From positions 1 through 54,816 of the forward strand of contig JACPVC010000209.1 of assembly GCA_016191955.1 (NCBI GenBank): DNA of 54,816 nucleotides, in the 5' to 3' direction. The position numbers and the translations under genes were made by a program. The notes below the pieces were generated by a model. It was not told the origin of the DNA. It saw only the letters and a list, made by a program, of their open reading frames with translations, and did not search any database. Shown in pieces: positions 45,474 through 53,462 of the stretch; the first letter of the stretch is position 1; every line of letters begins with the position of its first letter. Source of the stretch: Chloroflexota bacterium. Lineage in GTDB: Bacteria; Chloroflexota; Anaerolineae; Anaerolineales; Villigracilaceae.

Positions 45474-46895
45474 TTAATCCTCTCCAAACACTTGAATTCC
45501 ATAAAAATTGGAATAGCACTCATTGACCCAGTGATTGGGATTGTTATTTAATTGATCCATGCCAGCCCAATTAGGCACGGTCTTCACTATGATTGTTTCT
45601 TTCCCTTCGTTTTTTGCGGTTTTAATGATCGTGTCTATTTCATCCCACGCGTGAGCATACTCAATGTATCTAGTTCTATCGTCATACAAGCTTTTTGAGA
45701 CGATCCACGCCGATCCGATCAATAAGATATGCATCCCAACTAACAGTGATAACCGAATAATCTGTTTGTTGGCAATGTGTAGTTTTAGAAGATTTCCGGT
45801 CCAAAAACCCGCGGACATTAATAAGGAGGTGAAGATGAATATGGCGATAATTAAAACCCGATCAGGCGGGGCGTCGCTATATCCATACACGCCAGGGGGA
45901 AAACAGGCAAATGATAGGAGTACAGCCAAAGTAATAAACAGCAGGATCTTTTTCCCGTGTGAGCTAAAGTCTCCTTGCACCGTTGTGCCGACCCATACTG
46001 CGGATAGTATCCCACCCAAGACAGCCATTAGTTTTTGCGGAGTGCTCCAAATGGTATTCAGAAAGTTTATGTATGATTTCGCAGATATGGCAATTAAATC
46101 AAATAAGCCTGGCGGAGGCGGAAAGTACTCCTGTCGCACAGAATTTCCGGGCGCAGTAACTATCACAGCAATCGCGATCCATGACCCAACCCACCCAGCG
46201 AATAACACGGACATTGTTCTGTCTACTTTTGTAGGGTGTTCGACCAACCAATAATAGCCAATCGCGAGAAGAAATAAAGCAAATTGAAAAGCTGCAAAAG
46301 TCTCACTTAATCCGCCGCCTAAGACCGATAGGGAAAATGCGATAAACACAGCAATAACGGTCCGGGCTTTGGTATTAACCTTGTCTATGAATAAATAGTA
46401 TAGGATCAGGTAAACCGCCAATATTATTATTGGAAGCGTATAGGCGCGAAACCCATCGATCCAATAAAAGGATTGTTGAATATATAGGCTGGCGGACAAG
46501 GTGATAAAAACAGATTCTGCGCCAAGCAGTAATGCGGCTGGGATCATATTAGTATTTGGGGATTTTTTCTTTAAAATAAGGAAAAGAGCCCAGGTATTCA
46601 GGAATACCCAAATAATAAGAATAACGGGAATAAATAACGGCACACTTTGTGGAGGAAGGATTTTCGTTAGCAGCCAGTCAAACCCGTAGGCAGAATATCT
46701 TCCGCTCCATATCAACCGCCAAAACCAAATGGATCGTAACAACCCCAATCTTTCGGCGAAATAATAAGAACACAAACTGTCGCCCATAAGGCGGTTGAAT
46801 GTCCCAATGTATGCATATATTCCCAAGGCAAAGACCACAGACAGCAGAACGAGACTGATTGGAAGGGTAGTTTTATAGGTTTGTTTGAAGTTCAT
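45474..46895 (-). CDS. Polytopic membrane protein, possible GT-C glycosyltransferase-like
   Basis: A 473-residue protein with about ten to twelve hydrophobic segments. The first extracellular loop has FNRLMGDSLCSYYFAERLG, then RLIWSGRYSAYGFDWL, and loop 4 has YWIDGFRAYTLPI. A GD-x(n)-W-x-GR pattern after helix 1 is typical of a group of uncharacterised bacterial membrane proteins related in layout to GT-C enzymes. The C-terminal soluble part (EIDTIIKTAKNEGKETIIV to VFGED) faces outside. It is a single gene with AT-richer sequence than its neighbours, which may indicate recent acquisition. Confidence 0.65.
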   Translation of the reverse strand: MNFKQTYKTTLPISLVLLSVVFALGIYAYIGTFNRLMGDSLCSYYFAERLGLLRSIWFWRLIWSGRYSAYGFDWLLTKILPPQSVPLFIPVILIIWVFLNTWALFLILKKKSPNTNMIPAALLLGAESVFITLSASLYIQQSFYWIDGFRAYTLPIIILAVYLILYYLFIDKVNTKARTVIAVFIAFSLSVLGGGLSETFAAFQFALFLLAIGYYWLVEHPTKVDRTMSVLFAGWVGSWIAIAVIVTAPGNSVRQEYFPPPPGLFDLIAISAKSYINFLNTIWSTPQKLMAVLGGILSAVWVGTTVQGDFSSHGKKILLFITLAVLLSFACFPPGVYGYSDAPPDRVLIIAIFIFTSLLMSAGFWTGNLLKLHIANKQIIRLSLLVGMHILLIGSAWIVSKSLYDDRTRYIEYAHAWDEIDTIIKTAKNEGKETIIVKTVPNWAGMDQLNNNPNHWVNECYSNFYGIQVFGED

Positions 46896-46935
46896 CGATT
46901 TTGTACTATGCCTTGCTTGAGGGTTATTTTTTCTA

Positions 46936-47070
46936 ATGTAACTGATGTTACACGATTTCTACTTTCTTGCGACCCTCACCCTTCGACTGCGCTCCTCGAC
47001 GTTCACTCGTCGCTCCGCTCAGCGCGGCTGCCGCGCTGAGCGGAGCGCGAGTGCGTAACATCAGTAATGT
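46936..47070. repeat. Palindromic element upstream of uvrB
   Basis: The ends ACTGATGTTACAC (46941-46953) and GTGCGTAACATCAGT (47051-47065) are imperfect inverted repeats. Inside is a perfect 17-bp palindrome GCTCCGCTCAGCGCGGC and its complement (47012-47028, 47030-47046) separated by one base. The rest of the 301-base gap (46896-46935 and 47071-47196) holds the presumed uvrB promoter but no clear boxes. Confidence 0.55.
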
Positions 47071-47196
47071 AAAAATTGTACCATTTGCGATTTCCAAAGC
47101 AGTACTTTTGAAAGAGAAGCGAAATCAGCCTGCTTCTTGAATATCTTTGCGGTAAAATAGAACACACGTTCCCTTAATTTACCGAAAAGATAAACC

Positions 47197-49236
47197 ATGG
47201 AATTCAAACTTCAAGCACCCTTTCATCCGATGGGCGACCAGCCCGAAGCCATTCGCGGACTTGTGGATGGCGTAAATCGTGGTCTTAAGCATCAGGTATT
47301 GCTCGGGGCAACTGGCACCGGGAAGACCTTCACAATTGCGTCGGTGATCCAGGAACTGCAAAAGCCTGCCCTTATCATGGCGCACAACAAGACTCTTGCA
47401 GCGCAGTTGTATGCCGAGTTCAAGGAGTTCTTTCCACAGAATGCCGTTTCATATTTCGTCTCGTACTACGATTACTATCAGCCAGAAGCTTACGTGCCGC
47501 GCCATGACCTTTTCATCGAAAAGGAAACACAGATCAATGAAGAGATCGAACGCATGCGGCTCGCCGCAACAACGGCGCTGATCTCGCGGCGTGACGTTAT
47601 CATCGTCGCTTCGGTATCGTGCATTTACGGCTTGGGTTCGCCGGAGGAATTTGGCAAAGGGACAGTCACCTTCAAGACCGGCGAGATCTATCGCCGCAAT
47701 GCGCTTTTACGTCAGTTGATTGAAAGCCAATATCAGCGCAACGATATGGAGCTGAAGCCCGGCACCTTCCGCGTGCGCGGCGATACGTTGGAGATCGTCC
47801 CGGCATACGAAGAAAAACGCGGGTATCGGATCACTTTCTTTGGGGATGAAGTGGAACGCATCATGCAGTTCAGCCCGTTGACAGGGGAAATCTTCGAGGA
47901 ACCGCAGGAAGTGTCGATCTATCCTGCCAAGCAATTCTTGACGGATGCAGATCGCTTGAAAGAATCGATCCTCAATATCGAAAAAGAACTCGAAGAACGG
48001 CTTGCGCTATATAAGAGCGAAGGAAAGTTCCTCGAAGCGCAGCGCATCGAACAACGTACCCGCTATGACTTGGAAATGTTGAAAGAAGTGGGTTATTGCT
48101 CGGGCATCGAGAACTACTCCCGCCATTTGGATGGGCGTCCGATCGGCTCGCACCCGTGGACGATGATCGACTTTTTGCCCAGTGATTACCTGCTCATCAT
48201 CGATGAGAGTCATATGACCGTGCCGCAGATCCGCGGCATGTATAACGGCGACCGTGCCCGTAAAGAGACGCTGGTCGAGTACGGCTTCCGTCTGCCTTCG
48301 GCGATGGATAACCGTCCGCTCAAGTTTGATGAATTCGAACAGGTGATGGGTGCGACGATTTATACGTCCGCGACGCCTGCGGATTATGAGATGAGGAATG
48401 CCGAGCAGGTGGTCGAGCAGATCATCCGCCCGACGGGTTTGGTGGACCCCGAGGTCATTGTCCGTCCGGTCAAGGGGCAGGTCGATGATCTGGTCGGAGA
48501 GATCAAGCAGCGGGTAGAAAGAGGCGAGCGCATCCTCGTCACGACTCTCACCAAGCGTATGGCGGAAGACCTTACTACGTATATGAAAGAGTTGGGAATC
48601 AAAGTCAATTATTTGCACTCGGAAGTGGAGACGCTTGAACGTGTGGGCATCCTGCGCGATTTGCGTCTCGGTAACTTCGATGTGTTGGTAGGTATTAACC
48701 TGCTGCGTGAAGGCTTGGATTTGCCCGAAGTGTCGCTCGTAGCAATTTTGGATGCGGACAAGGAAGGCTTCCTGCGGTCAGATACGGCGCTGATTCAGAC
48801 CATCGGGCGCGCGGCTCGTAACGTGAATGGACGCGTCATCATGTACGCCGACCGTATGACCGACTCGATGAAACGCGCCATCGAGGAGACCACCCGCCGC
48901 CGTGCCAAGCAGGTGAAATATAACGAAGAGAATGGCATTGTGCCGTTCAGCATCACCAAGGCGATCCACGACCTGACGGAGGAAATGTCTGCGAAGGCTG
49001 TGGGCGAAATGAGGGGTGAGTACAAGGTCAAGAATAAGGGTGATATGCCGCGCAATGAACTGCGGCAGATCGTGCATGAGATGGAAAAGCAGATGAAGGA
49101 AGCGGCGAAGAATCTTGAGTTCGAACGCGCGGCAGCTCTGCGCGACGAGTTGTATGAGTTGAAGAGTCTGTTGGCGGAGGATGAAAGTTTGAAGCCGTGG
49201 GAACGGATCAAGTTGCTCTCTGGTGAAGAAGAATAG
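47197..49236 (+). CDS. uvrB: Excinuclease ABC subunit B
   Basis: The damage-verification helicase of nucleotide excision repair. The 679-residue protein has Walker [13 protein letters not shown] (about 33-44), the beta-hairpin [63 protein letters not shown], the helicase motif [20 protein letters not shown] and [12 protein letters not shown]. It ends in a C-terminal UVR domain ([20 protein letters not shown]). Length is normal. Confidence 0.98.
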   Translation: MEFKLQAPFHPMGDQPEAIRGLVDGVNRGLKHQVLLGATGTGKTFTIASVIQELQKPALIMAHNKTLAAQLYAEFKEFFPQNAVSYFVSYYDYYQPEAYVPRHDLFIEKETQINEEIERMRLAATTALISRRDVIIVASVSCIYGLGSPEEFGKGTVTFKTGEIYRRNALLRQLIESQYQRNDMELKPGTFRVRGDTLEIVPAYEEKRGYRITFFGDEVERIMQFSPLTGEIFEEPQEVSIYPAKQFLTDADRLKESILNIEKELEERLALYKSEGKFLEAQRIEQRTRYDLEMLKEVGYCSGIENYSRHLDGRPIGSHPWTMIDFLPSDYLLIIDESHMTVPQIRGMYNGDRARKETLVEYGFRLPSAMDNRPLKFDEFEQVMGATIYTSATPADYEMRNAEQVVEQIIRPTGLVDPEVIVRPVKGQVDDLVGEIKQRVERGERILVTTLTKRMAEDLTTYMKELGIKVNYLHSEVETLERVGILRDLRLGNFDVLVGINLLREGLDLPEVSLVAILDADKEGFLRSDTALIQTIGRAARNVNGRVIMYADRMTDSMKRAIEETTRRRAKQVKYNEENGIVPFSITKAIHDLTEEMSAKAVGEMRGEYKVKNKGDMPRNELRQIVHEMEKQMKEAAKNLEFERAAALRDELYELKSLLAEDESLKPWERIKLLSGEEE

Positions 49237-49364
49237 ATATAGAGTGCGTCGCATATCATCCCCGAATGGGGACCAGACTTAAGTGGAATCGTCCACAGTT
49301 TGGACTCTGCCAATTAACAAGAAAAATTTACCCGTGTGGTGCGATGCACCCGTAGGAGAAATTC

Positions 49365-49634
49365 ATGCAAACCGACCCCGCCTCTCTTGACCCCGAGGAA
49401 CGCCTCAATAAATTCTATGCCTTACTCTCTGCCGGGTTTGGAGTTTTGAGCTTATGCGCTGGGTTGATTCCCCTGGCGGGGACCGTGTTGGGAATCGCAG
49501 GAATCATTTTCGGCTTGTTAGGCAGGCGTTCGGAAAGTAAACGGATGGCGATCGCGGGGATTGTGCTTTCCATCATCGGCGTGTTGACCGCCATCATCTA
49601 TTCGATATTGCTGTATCGCGCAAAATACTCATGA
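49365..49634 (+). CDS. DUF4190-like small membrane protein
   Basis: An 89-residue protein: a polar N-terminus (QTDPASLDPEERLNKF), then two or three hydrophobic segments (about 18-50 and 64-82) with AGTVLGIAGIIFGLLGRRSESKRMAIAGIVLSIIGVL split around a basic loop. The G-x-ALG-GRR-S-x-AIAGxVLSxIG pattern is that of DUF4190 proteins. Function unknown. A GTAGGAGA site precedes the ATG, and a terminator follows at once. Confidence 0.75.
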   Translation: MQTDPASLDPEERLNKFYALLSAGFGVLSLCAGLIPLAGTVLGIAGIIFGLLGRRSESKRMAIAGIVLSIIGVLTAIIYSILLYRAKYS

Positions 49635-49639
49635 ATGAA

Positions 49640-49674
49640 AAGTCCCGAAGTTTTGCTTCGGAACTTTTGTTTTA
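49640..49674 (+). terminator. Terminator after the DUF4190-like gene
   Basis: Stem AAGTCCCGAAG/CTTCGGAACTT (one mismatch; 49640-49650, 49656-49666) with loop TTTTG, followed by TTGTTTT. It also lies at the end of the convergent gene ending at 49672. Confidence 0.85.
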
Positions 49675-50745
49675 TGCACCTTGCGCCTTGACTAAATCCA
49701 CGCCGAGGCGGGTGAGTTCGTCTAATTTATCTGGAGTAAGCGTACCCTGGGTGGCGATATGGACTCCTTTTGGACCAAACAAGACGACGATCTGACTGAA
49801 GCGCCCACCAGATTGAAATTGTTGTAGTGGATACTTCGCGCCCCAATCTGACAACGGCTGCTGTGTCCACGGGTTGAGAATTTGCCTCGCCTCGGCTTGG
49901 TTGCTGGTAAATGCCATGAAGTGTGCATCCAGCGCGGGGGAGAGGGAGGCGTAGGTTTGCGCTGTTTGGATGTTCGGCGCGTCGGAGGCGCCGAATCCAT
50001 AAAGCGAAATGGATTGTTTGAAGAGAGTCGCACCCAGCGAGGCAAGGAAGCCGGTGCTGGATTGCCCGGTTGCTTTTTGGGCGAGGAAGAGAAACCCACT
50101 TTGAGTTTTGAAATCGGGGGAGTACCAACGAGTGCCGGGAGTGGCACCCATGCCAAAAGATTGCAACTGCCAGTTGACACCGTTCGTGTTGCGCATCTCG
50201 GCGTTGGAGCCGGTCATCGCCTCCTGCTGAGTCTGGGAGGCTTGTGCCCCAACCTGCTGTGCGGCACGGAAGATGCCCATGGGCGTTTCATCAAGGGCTT
50301 CGCCGAGATTGAGGAAGGCTCGTAATTGGTTCGCCCATTTTTGGTGTTTGAAGAAATTACTGGAGTGATACGAACGGAAGGGAACGACATCTCCGCTTTT
50401 CAGAATTGCTTCGACGCGATAGTTCGTGCTGCGCCCGCCTTTGCTGCTGCGGGTCGTGGAGCTATCCACGCGGATGGTTTGAATTTCGTTGAGCGGAATT
50501 TCCTTGACGGAGTGCAGGAGGATTGAGCGATAATCGAGGGTGAGCATGCCGGTCTGTTTATCGACAGTGGCGGTGAGAGCGTAACTGAAGAGCAAAAAGA
50601 GCAAGCCAACACCCGCCGCGATCAGCGCGTTGAAATTGAGAGCTGGCAGAGTAGTGACGATGGCATACCCTCCCCAGCCGATGCCTACAAAACCGAAAAT
50701 CCACGAAAGGATGGGGTAGTCTTTGAGTTTCAGTTCCTGATCCAT
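49672..50745 (-). CDS. Hypothetical membrane protein with PH-like N-terminal domain
   Basis: A 357-residue protein from the ATG at 50745 (AAGGAGCAC site). A frame start at 50820 is rejected because it has no ribosome site and adds a His/Cys-rich leader. It has two hydrophobic helices (about 12-28 and 38-56), then a beta-rich segment (TGMLTLDYRSILLHSVKEIP, IQTIRVDSSTT, YRVEAILKSGDVVPFRSY) like bacterial PH domains, then a long region of unknown fold with low charge and many Gln and Ser. I do not recognise the family. Confidence 0.6.
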   Translation of the reverse strand: MDQELKLKDYPILSWIFGFVGIGWGGYAIVTTLPALNFNALIAAGVGLLFLLFSYALTATVDKQTGMLTLDYRSILLHSVKEIPLNEIQTIRVDSSTTRSSKGGRSTNYRVEAILKSGDVVPFRSYHSSNFFKHQKWANQLRAFLNLGEALDETPMGIFRAAQQVGAQASQTQQEAMTGSNAEMRNTNGVNWQLQSFGMGATPGTRWYSPDFKTQSGFLFLAQKATGQSSTGFLASLGATLFKQSISLYGFGASDAPNIQTAQTYASLSPALDAHFMAFTSNQAEARQILNPWTQQPLSDWGAKYPLQQFQSGGRFSQIVVLFGPKGVHIATQGTLTPDKLDELTRLGVDLVKAQGA

Positions 50746-50866
50746 GTTGTGCTCCTTGTTTGAGACAATTATATGCCCGCAGATATGGAAGCGGGACATC
50801 GCATTGACCAGCCAATTCACCGTTAAATTTCAGTTCGGTGGGTTCATCTTTGAGCAGCAAGTTGGT

Positions 50867-51061
50867 TCAATACTTCTTCTCAACATCCTTCACCCCATCG
50901 AGGTCTTTGAAGTGTTCGTCCTGTGTCCATAGAGTGGCATTATGTAATTGCGCCGTAGCCAGGATGATACTGTCAGCCATGGCGAGTTTTAGCTCATTGG
51001 AAATTTTTGCCGCATTGATGGCAATCTGACGGTCAAGATCCACAATTGTTCCAGATGACAT
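50867..51061 (-). pseudogene. VapC-type PIN-domain remnant
   Basis: Only the C-terminal half of a PIN-domain toxin is visible: AAKISNELKLAMADSIILATAQ, then HNATLWTQDEHFKDLDGVKD, which carry the late acidic catalytic residues (ADSIIL and TQDEHF). The first half with the first Asp is missing, and no antitoxin gene is adjacent. The 64-codon frame begins at an ATG just downstream of the repeat at 51075-51120, which reads through in frame (PKDKPTSKLKRIVGQMSS). Most likely a decaying toxin gene. Confidence 0.6.
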
Positions 51062-51074
51062 TTGCCCGACGATC

Positions 51075-51120
51075 CTTTTCAGCTTCGAGGTAGGCTTGTC
51101 TTTGGGTATGGTGGGTTACC
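51075..51120 (-). repeat. Direct repeat copy 1 (upstream of the PIN remnant)
   Basis: A 46-base copy of a sequence found three times (51075-51120, 51763-51810, 52367-52414), each just upstream of a minus-strand gene. Shared pieces, minus strand: GGTTAACCCACCA, AAAGACCAAGCCTA, CTCGAAG and GAAAAG. This copy has lost one base in AAAGAC-AAGCC and one in GGTAACC. A CCCCTT/AAGGGG hairpin (51121-51150) follows on the outer side. Confidence 0.65.
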
Positions 51121-51209
51121 CCCCTTCCGGCTTCCCCTAAGGGGGGAAGGGTTGGTATTGGTTAAATCGGGTTGGCTTGCTTGGTGGTTGATTTTAGGCA
51201 TTTAAAGAC

Positions 51210-51737
51210 CTATTTTCTTTTAGCCATGTCATTCTTGCGCTTTTGTCCGATGAAATATTCAGAAGCTCTTCGCTTTGCATCTTCTATATTTTGTGCAGCT
51301 AGCCCTGAAGTGACTGCGCCTCGTCTCTCACAGGATGGGTTTTTACAAGCAAATGCGAAATATTTCGATCTATCCACCGTATTCACCTTTTGGGAGGGTT
51401 CCATTCGTGTAGAGCAAGTTTTGCAGAATGGACCATCGACCTCATCGTTCATTTGATTTATTTCCCAAATTGCGTCAAAAGCTTCATCTCGTTTTATTTT
51501 CTTTGCTATATTTTTTGGATTTGATCGCCTTCCAAGCGAAATACCAAGGATCATGGCAAACAAAGAGGCAACAAAAATGGTCCAAGCGGGAACGGTGGCG
51601 GTTAACCCCTTCTGTGCAAAAACGATGAATGCCCAAATAATAGGCGTAATAGTTGATAGTGTTGCAATTATCCCTATGACTAATCCAAAACGATCAATGA
51701 TTTTCCAGAATTGGTTGTCTTCATTTGACTTGTTCAT
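51210..51737 (-). CDS. Hypothetical membrane protein with cysteine-pair domain
   Basis: A 175-residue protein with two membrane helices (about 18-40 and 52-70), a basic loop (RRSNPKNIAKKIKRDE), and a soluble domain with CKTC and CKNPSC pairs. These could form a zinc ribbon (PFCKTCSTRMEPSQKV, then FAFACKNPSCERRG). The tail is Lys/Arg rich. No family is recognised. It lies downstream of repeat copy 2, which ends 26 bases before the ATG, and it is AT-richer than the surrounding genes. Confidence 0.5.
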   Translation of the reverse strand: MNKSNEDNQFWKIIDRFGLVIGIIATLSTITPIIWAFIVFAQKGLTATVPAWTIFVASLFAMILGISLGRRSNPKNIAKKIKRDEAFDAIWEINQMNDEVDGPFCKTCSTRMEPSQKVNTVDRSKYFAFACKNPSCERRGAVTSGLAAQNIEDAKRRASEYFIGQKRKNDMAKRK

Positions 51738-51762
51738 CGTAACATTCCTTAATCAGGGGAGT

Positions 51763-51810
51763 CTTTTCAACTTCGAGATAGGCTTGGTCTTTTAGCGTGG
51801 TGGGTTAACC
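51763..51810 (-). repeat. Direct repeat copy 2
   Basis: A 48-base copy, upstream of the 51210-51737 gene. On the minus strand it reads GGTTAACCCACCACGCTAAA, then AGACCAAGCCTATCTCGAAG. On its outer side is a CCCCTTTAGGGG hairpin (51834-51845), as near copy 1. Confidence 0.65.
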
Positions 51811-51880
51811 CCTCTGCCTCTATCGGGGCATCTCCCCTAAAGGGGCGAGAGCAGTTGTTCTAGCTAAAGTATTGTTCATA

Positions 51881-52345
51881 TCAAGCTTCATCTAGGGATG
51901 GGAATTTGAGCATTGTGAAAATCTTATTTGCTTCTTCATAGATAAGCTGTGAACTTTCCATGTTTTTTAATTTAACCTGTTTCTTCTGGTCGTATATTAA
52001 GAAGCAAATCACATTAAGGGATTTACATATAGTATTAACCTCTTTTTGAGGCAATGCTAAACCGAATTGCGATAAGGCTATGTAACCGGGTATTGCATGA
52101 GATTTTGCTCGGAGGTTTGATCCTTTTTGACGTAATGTGTTTGCAACTTCATCAATCTTAGCTCGTTCGAAGACATCAGAATTCTGGTATATCAAGCTAT
52201 AGAAAACTAAAGCATCAATAATTTCCCCGATAGCCTTTCTTTGTTCATAAATCGGCTCAATAATGAATTTAGTTAGGATTTGACTCAAAGCATACACTGT
52301 TATGCCAATTATTACTGTGGTTGCAGCGGTTGATAAAGTTTCCAT
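51881..52345 (-). CDS. Hypothetical protein with N-terminal membrane helix
   Basis: A 154-residue protein. Residues about 6-28 are a membrane helix (AATTVIIGITVYALSQILT), followed by a helical soluble domain with EQRKAIGEIIDALVFYSLIY, FERAKIDEVANTLRQKGSNL and a mixed C-terminus. I do not recognise a family. A strong AAGGAGG site precedes the ATG, and its first bases overlap the stop of a 13-codon frame inside repeat copy 3. AT-rich relative to neighbours. Confidence 0.5.
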   Translation of the reverse strand: METLSTAATTVIIGITVYALSQILTKFIIEPIYEQRKAIGEIIDALVFYSLIYQNSDVFERAKIDEVANTLRQKGSNLRAKSHAIPGYIALSQFGLALPQKEVNTICKSLNVICFLIYDQKKQVKLKNMESSQLIYEEANKIFTMLKFPSLDEA

Positions 52346-52366
52346 ATTACAAATACCTCCTTATTT

Positions 52367-52414
52367 CTTTTCGGCTTTGAGATAGGCTTGGTCTTTGGGC
52401 ATGGTGGGTTAACC
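52367..52414 (-). repeat. Direct repeat copy 3, with a 13-codon frame
   Basis: A 48-base copy of the three-member repeat. On the minus strand ATG at 52402 opens MPKDQAYLKAEKK and stops at 52361-52363. TAA overlaps the AAGGAGG site of the gene starting at 52345. The same peptide frame (KDQAYLE-EK) is readable in copy 2 and, after one lost base, in copy 1. This suggests a shared ancestral coding 5' end. Confidence 0.65.
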
Positions 52415-52457
52415 GGGGAAGTTGCAGACTGGTTGAATGGAAAGTTGGGATGACCGT

Positions 52458-52530
52458 CCACGAATGAGACCACGAATAAACGAATGGCGACGTTGCGTGT
52501 TCGTGAATTCGTGGAAGATTTTATTCGTGG
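52458..52530. repeat. CCACGAAT-type palindromic repeat
   Basis: Two copies of CCACGAAT (52458-52465, 52470-52477) face two of ATTCGTGG (52507-52514, 52523-52530), forming a palindrome about 73 bases long. It is non-coding. The remaining 52531-52661 carries nothing I can support. Confidence 0.5.
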
Positions 52531-52661
52531 ATGGTTTTCGTTTGGTGTTGCGTTCTGGAAGATGATGTCCATGCTGGATTACGCCCTTTAGCTCCTCCCC
52601 GCTCGGGAACGCGTACCCGAAGCAAAGCGAGTGGTAGGCAGGGAGGGGTTTGCTCTTTGCT

Positions 52662-53006
52662 TTACACCAACCCCGAACTTTCCAACGCTTTATCCGACCA
52701 TTCCTTCGCCAGCGTGGAAAGTACAACCCGCTGAGTCGTATCTTGAAAAGCATTTTTCCACGATTTTTGCCAAAGCGTGATCAATCGTTGCATTTGTACC
52801 AATTCGGCAGCGGTTTCAGCTTCTGCATCTGCGGCAGTCCATTCTATGTAATGCTTGGCTTCGTCTAGTAGATTCGCCACGATGACTGGTGATTCTGAAT
52901 TGCGAGCGCTGGACGAAATCCGCGCAAGGGTGGCGGCGAGTCCGCCGAGGCGTTTTTCGAGTGGGTCGCGCAGGAAACGTTGTCGCTTCTTTTCTTTGTC
53001 GGTCAT
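52662..53006 (-). CDS. Hypothetical helical protein
   Basis: A 114-residue, mostly helical protein starting MTDKEKKRQRFLRDPLEKRL. It has no membrane segment and no Cys. The middle (IVANLLDEAKHYIEWTAADA) and the end (STLAKEWSDKALESSGLV) look like amphipathic helices. It overlaps the DUF5674-like gene by 4 bases, so the two probably act together. I do not know the family. Confidence 0.55.
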   Translation of the reverse strand: MTDKEKKRQRFLRDPLEKRLGGLAATLARISSSARNSESPVIVANLLDEAKHYIEWTAADAEAETAAELVQMQRLITLWQKSWKNAFQDTTQRVVLSTLAKEWSDKALESSGLV

Positions 53007-53341
53007 TCTACACCTCCAAGGATGGATTGGGTCACATCTTCTACCTGTTTGCGAAGGTTTTCGTCTTGCAAAATGACACTGCGATTTCCCATGCGCGGGC
53101 GGATATTGATGAGCGATTCAAATTCAATGCGCTGTTCTGATGGATACCAGTTTGCGCCCCAAAGATCATCTTGTTCGCTTCCGTTTTCCAGTAATACAGA
53201 CTCGCAATCCGCGTGCATCTCGCCGCCGCCAGATAAAATCCGCTGGCGGATGTCCACTACGATTTTGATCATGCTATCGTACTCTTGAAGCATATCTTTT
53301 ATTTGATTTGAAGAGGCTTTTTGTCGAAGGGTATGTATCAT
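53003..53341 (-). CDS. DUF5674-family protein
   Basis: A 112-residue protein with MIKIVVDIRQRILSGGGEMH, ADCESVLLENGSEQDDLWGA and ESLINIRPRMGNRS. These are the conserved blocks of DUF5674, a small bacterial family of unknown function, often next to genes of equally small unknown proteins. Length is normal. It overlaps the downstream gene by 4 bases and forms a two-gene unit with it. Confidence 0.8.
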   Translation of the reverse strand: MIHTLRQKASSNQIKDMLQEYDSMIKIVVDIRQRILSGGGEMHADCESVLLENGSEQDDLWGANWYPSEQRIEFESLINIRPRMGNRSVILQDENLRKQVEDVTQSILGGVE

Positions 53342-53410
53342 TGAGATTCCTTGATTTTCTATTCAGTAGTGAACTTATTTTATTCCACTTCCTCTATTTT
53401 TCCCGAATCA

Positions 53411-53443
53411 AAAAGCCTCCCAAGTTGACCTCGGAAGGCTTTT
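53411..53443 (-). terminator. Terminator after the aldehyde dehydrogenase gene
   Basis: Read on the minus strand: arms AAAAGCCTTCC and GGGAGGCTTTT with a short inner stem AGGT/ACTT, followed by TTTGATTCGGG. It starts 20 bases after the stop at 53463. Confidence 0.75.
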
Positions 53444-53462
53444 CCTCATTTCTTATTACTCG

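Noticed and set aside
51075..52414. CRISPR array from the three direct repeats
   Set aside because: Copies are 640 and 560 bases apart with genes between them, unequal in length, and there are no cas genes.
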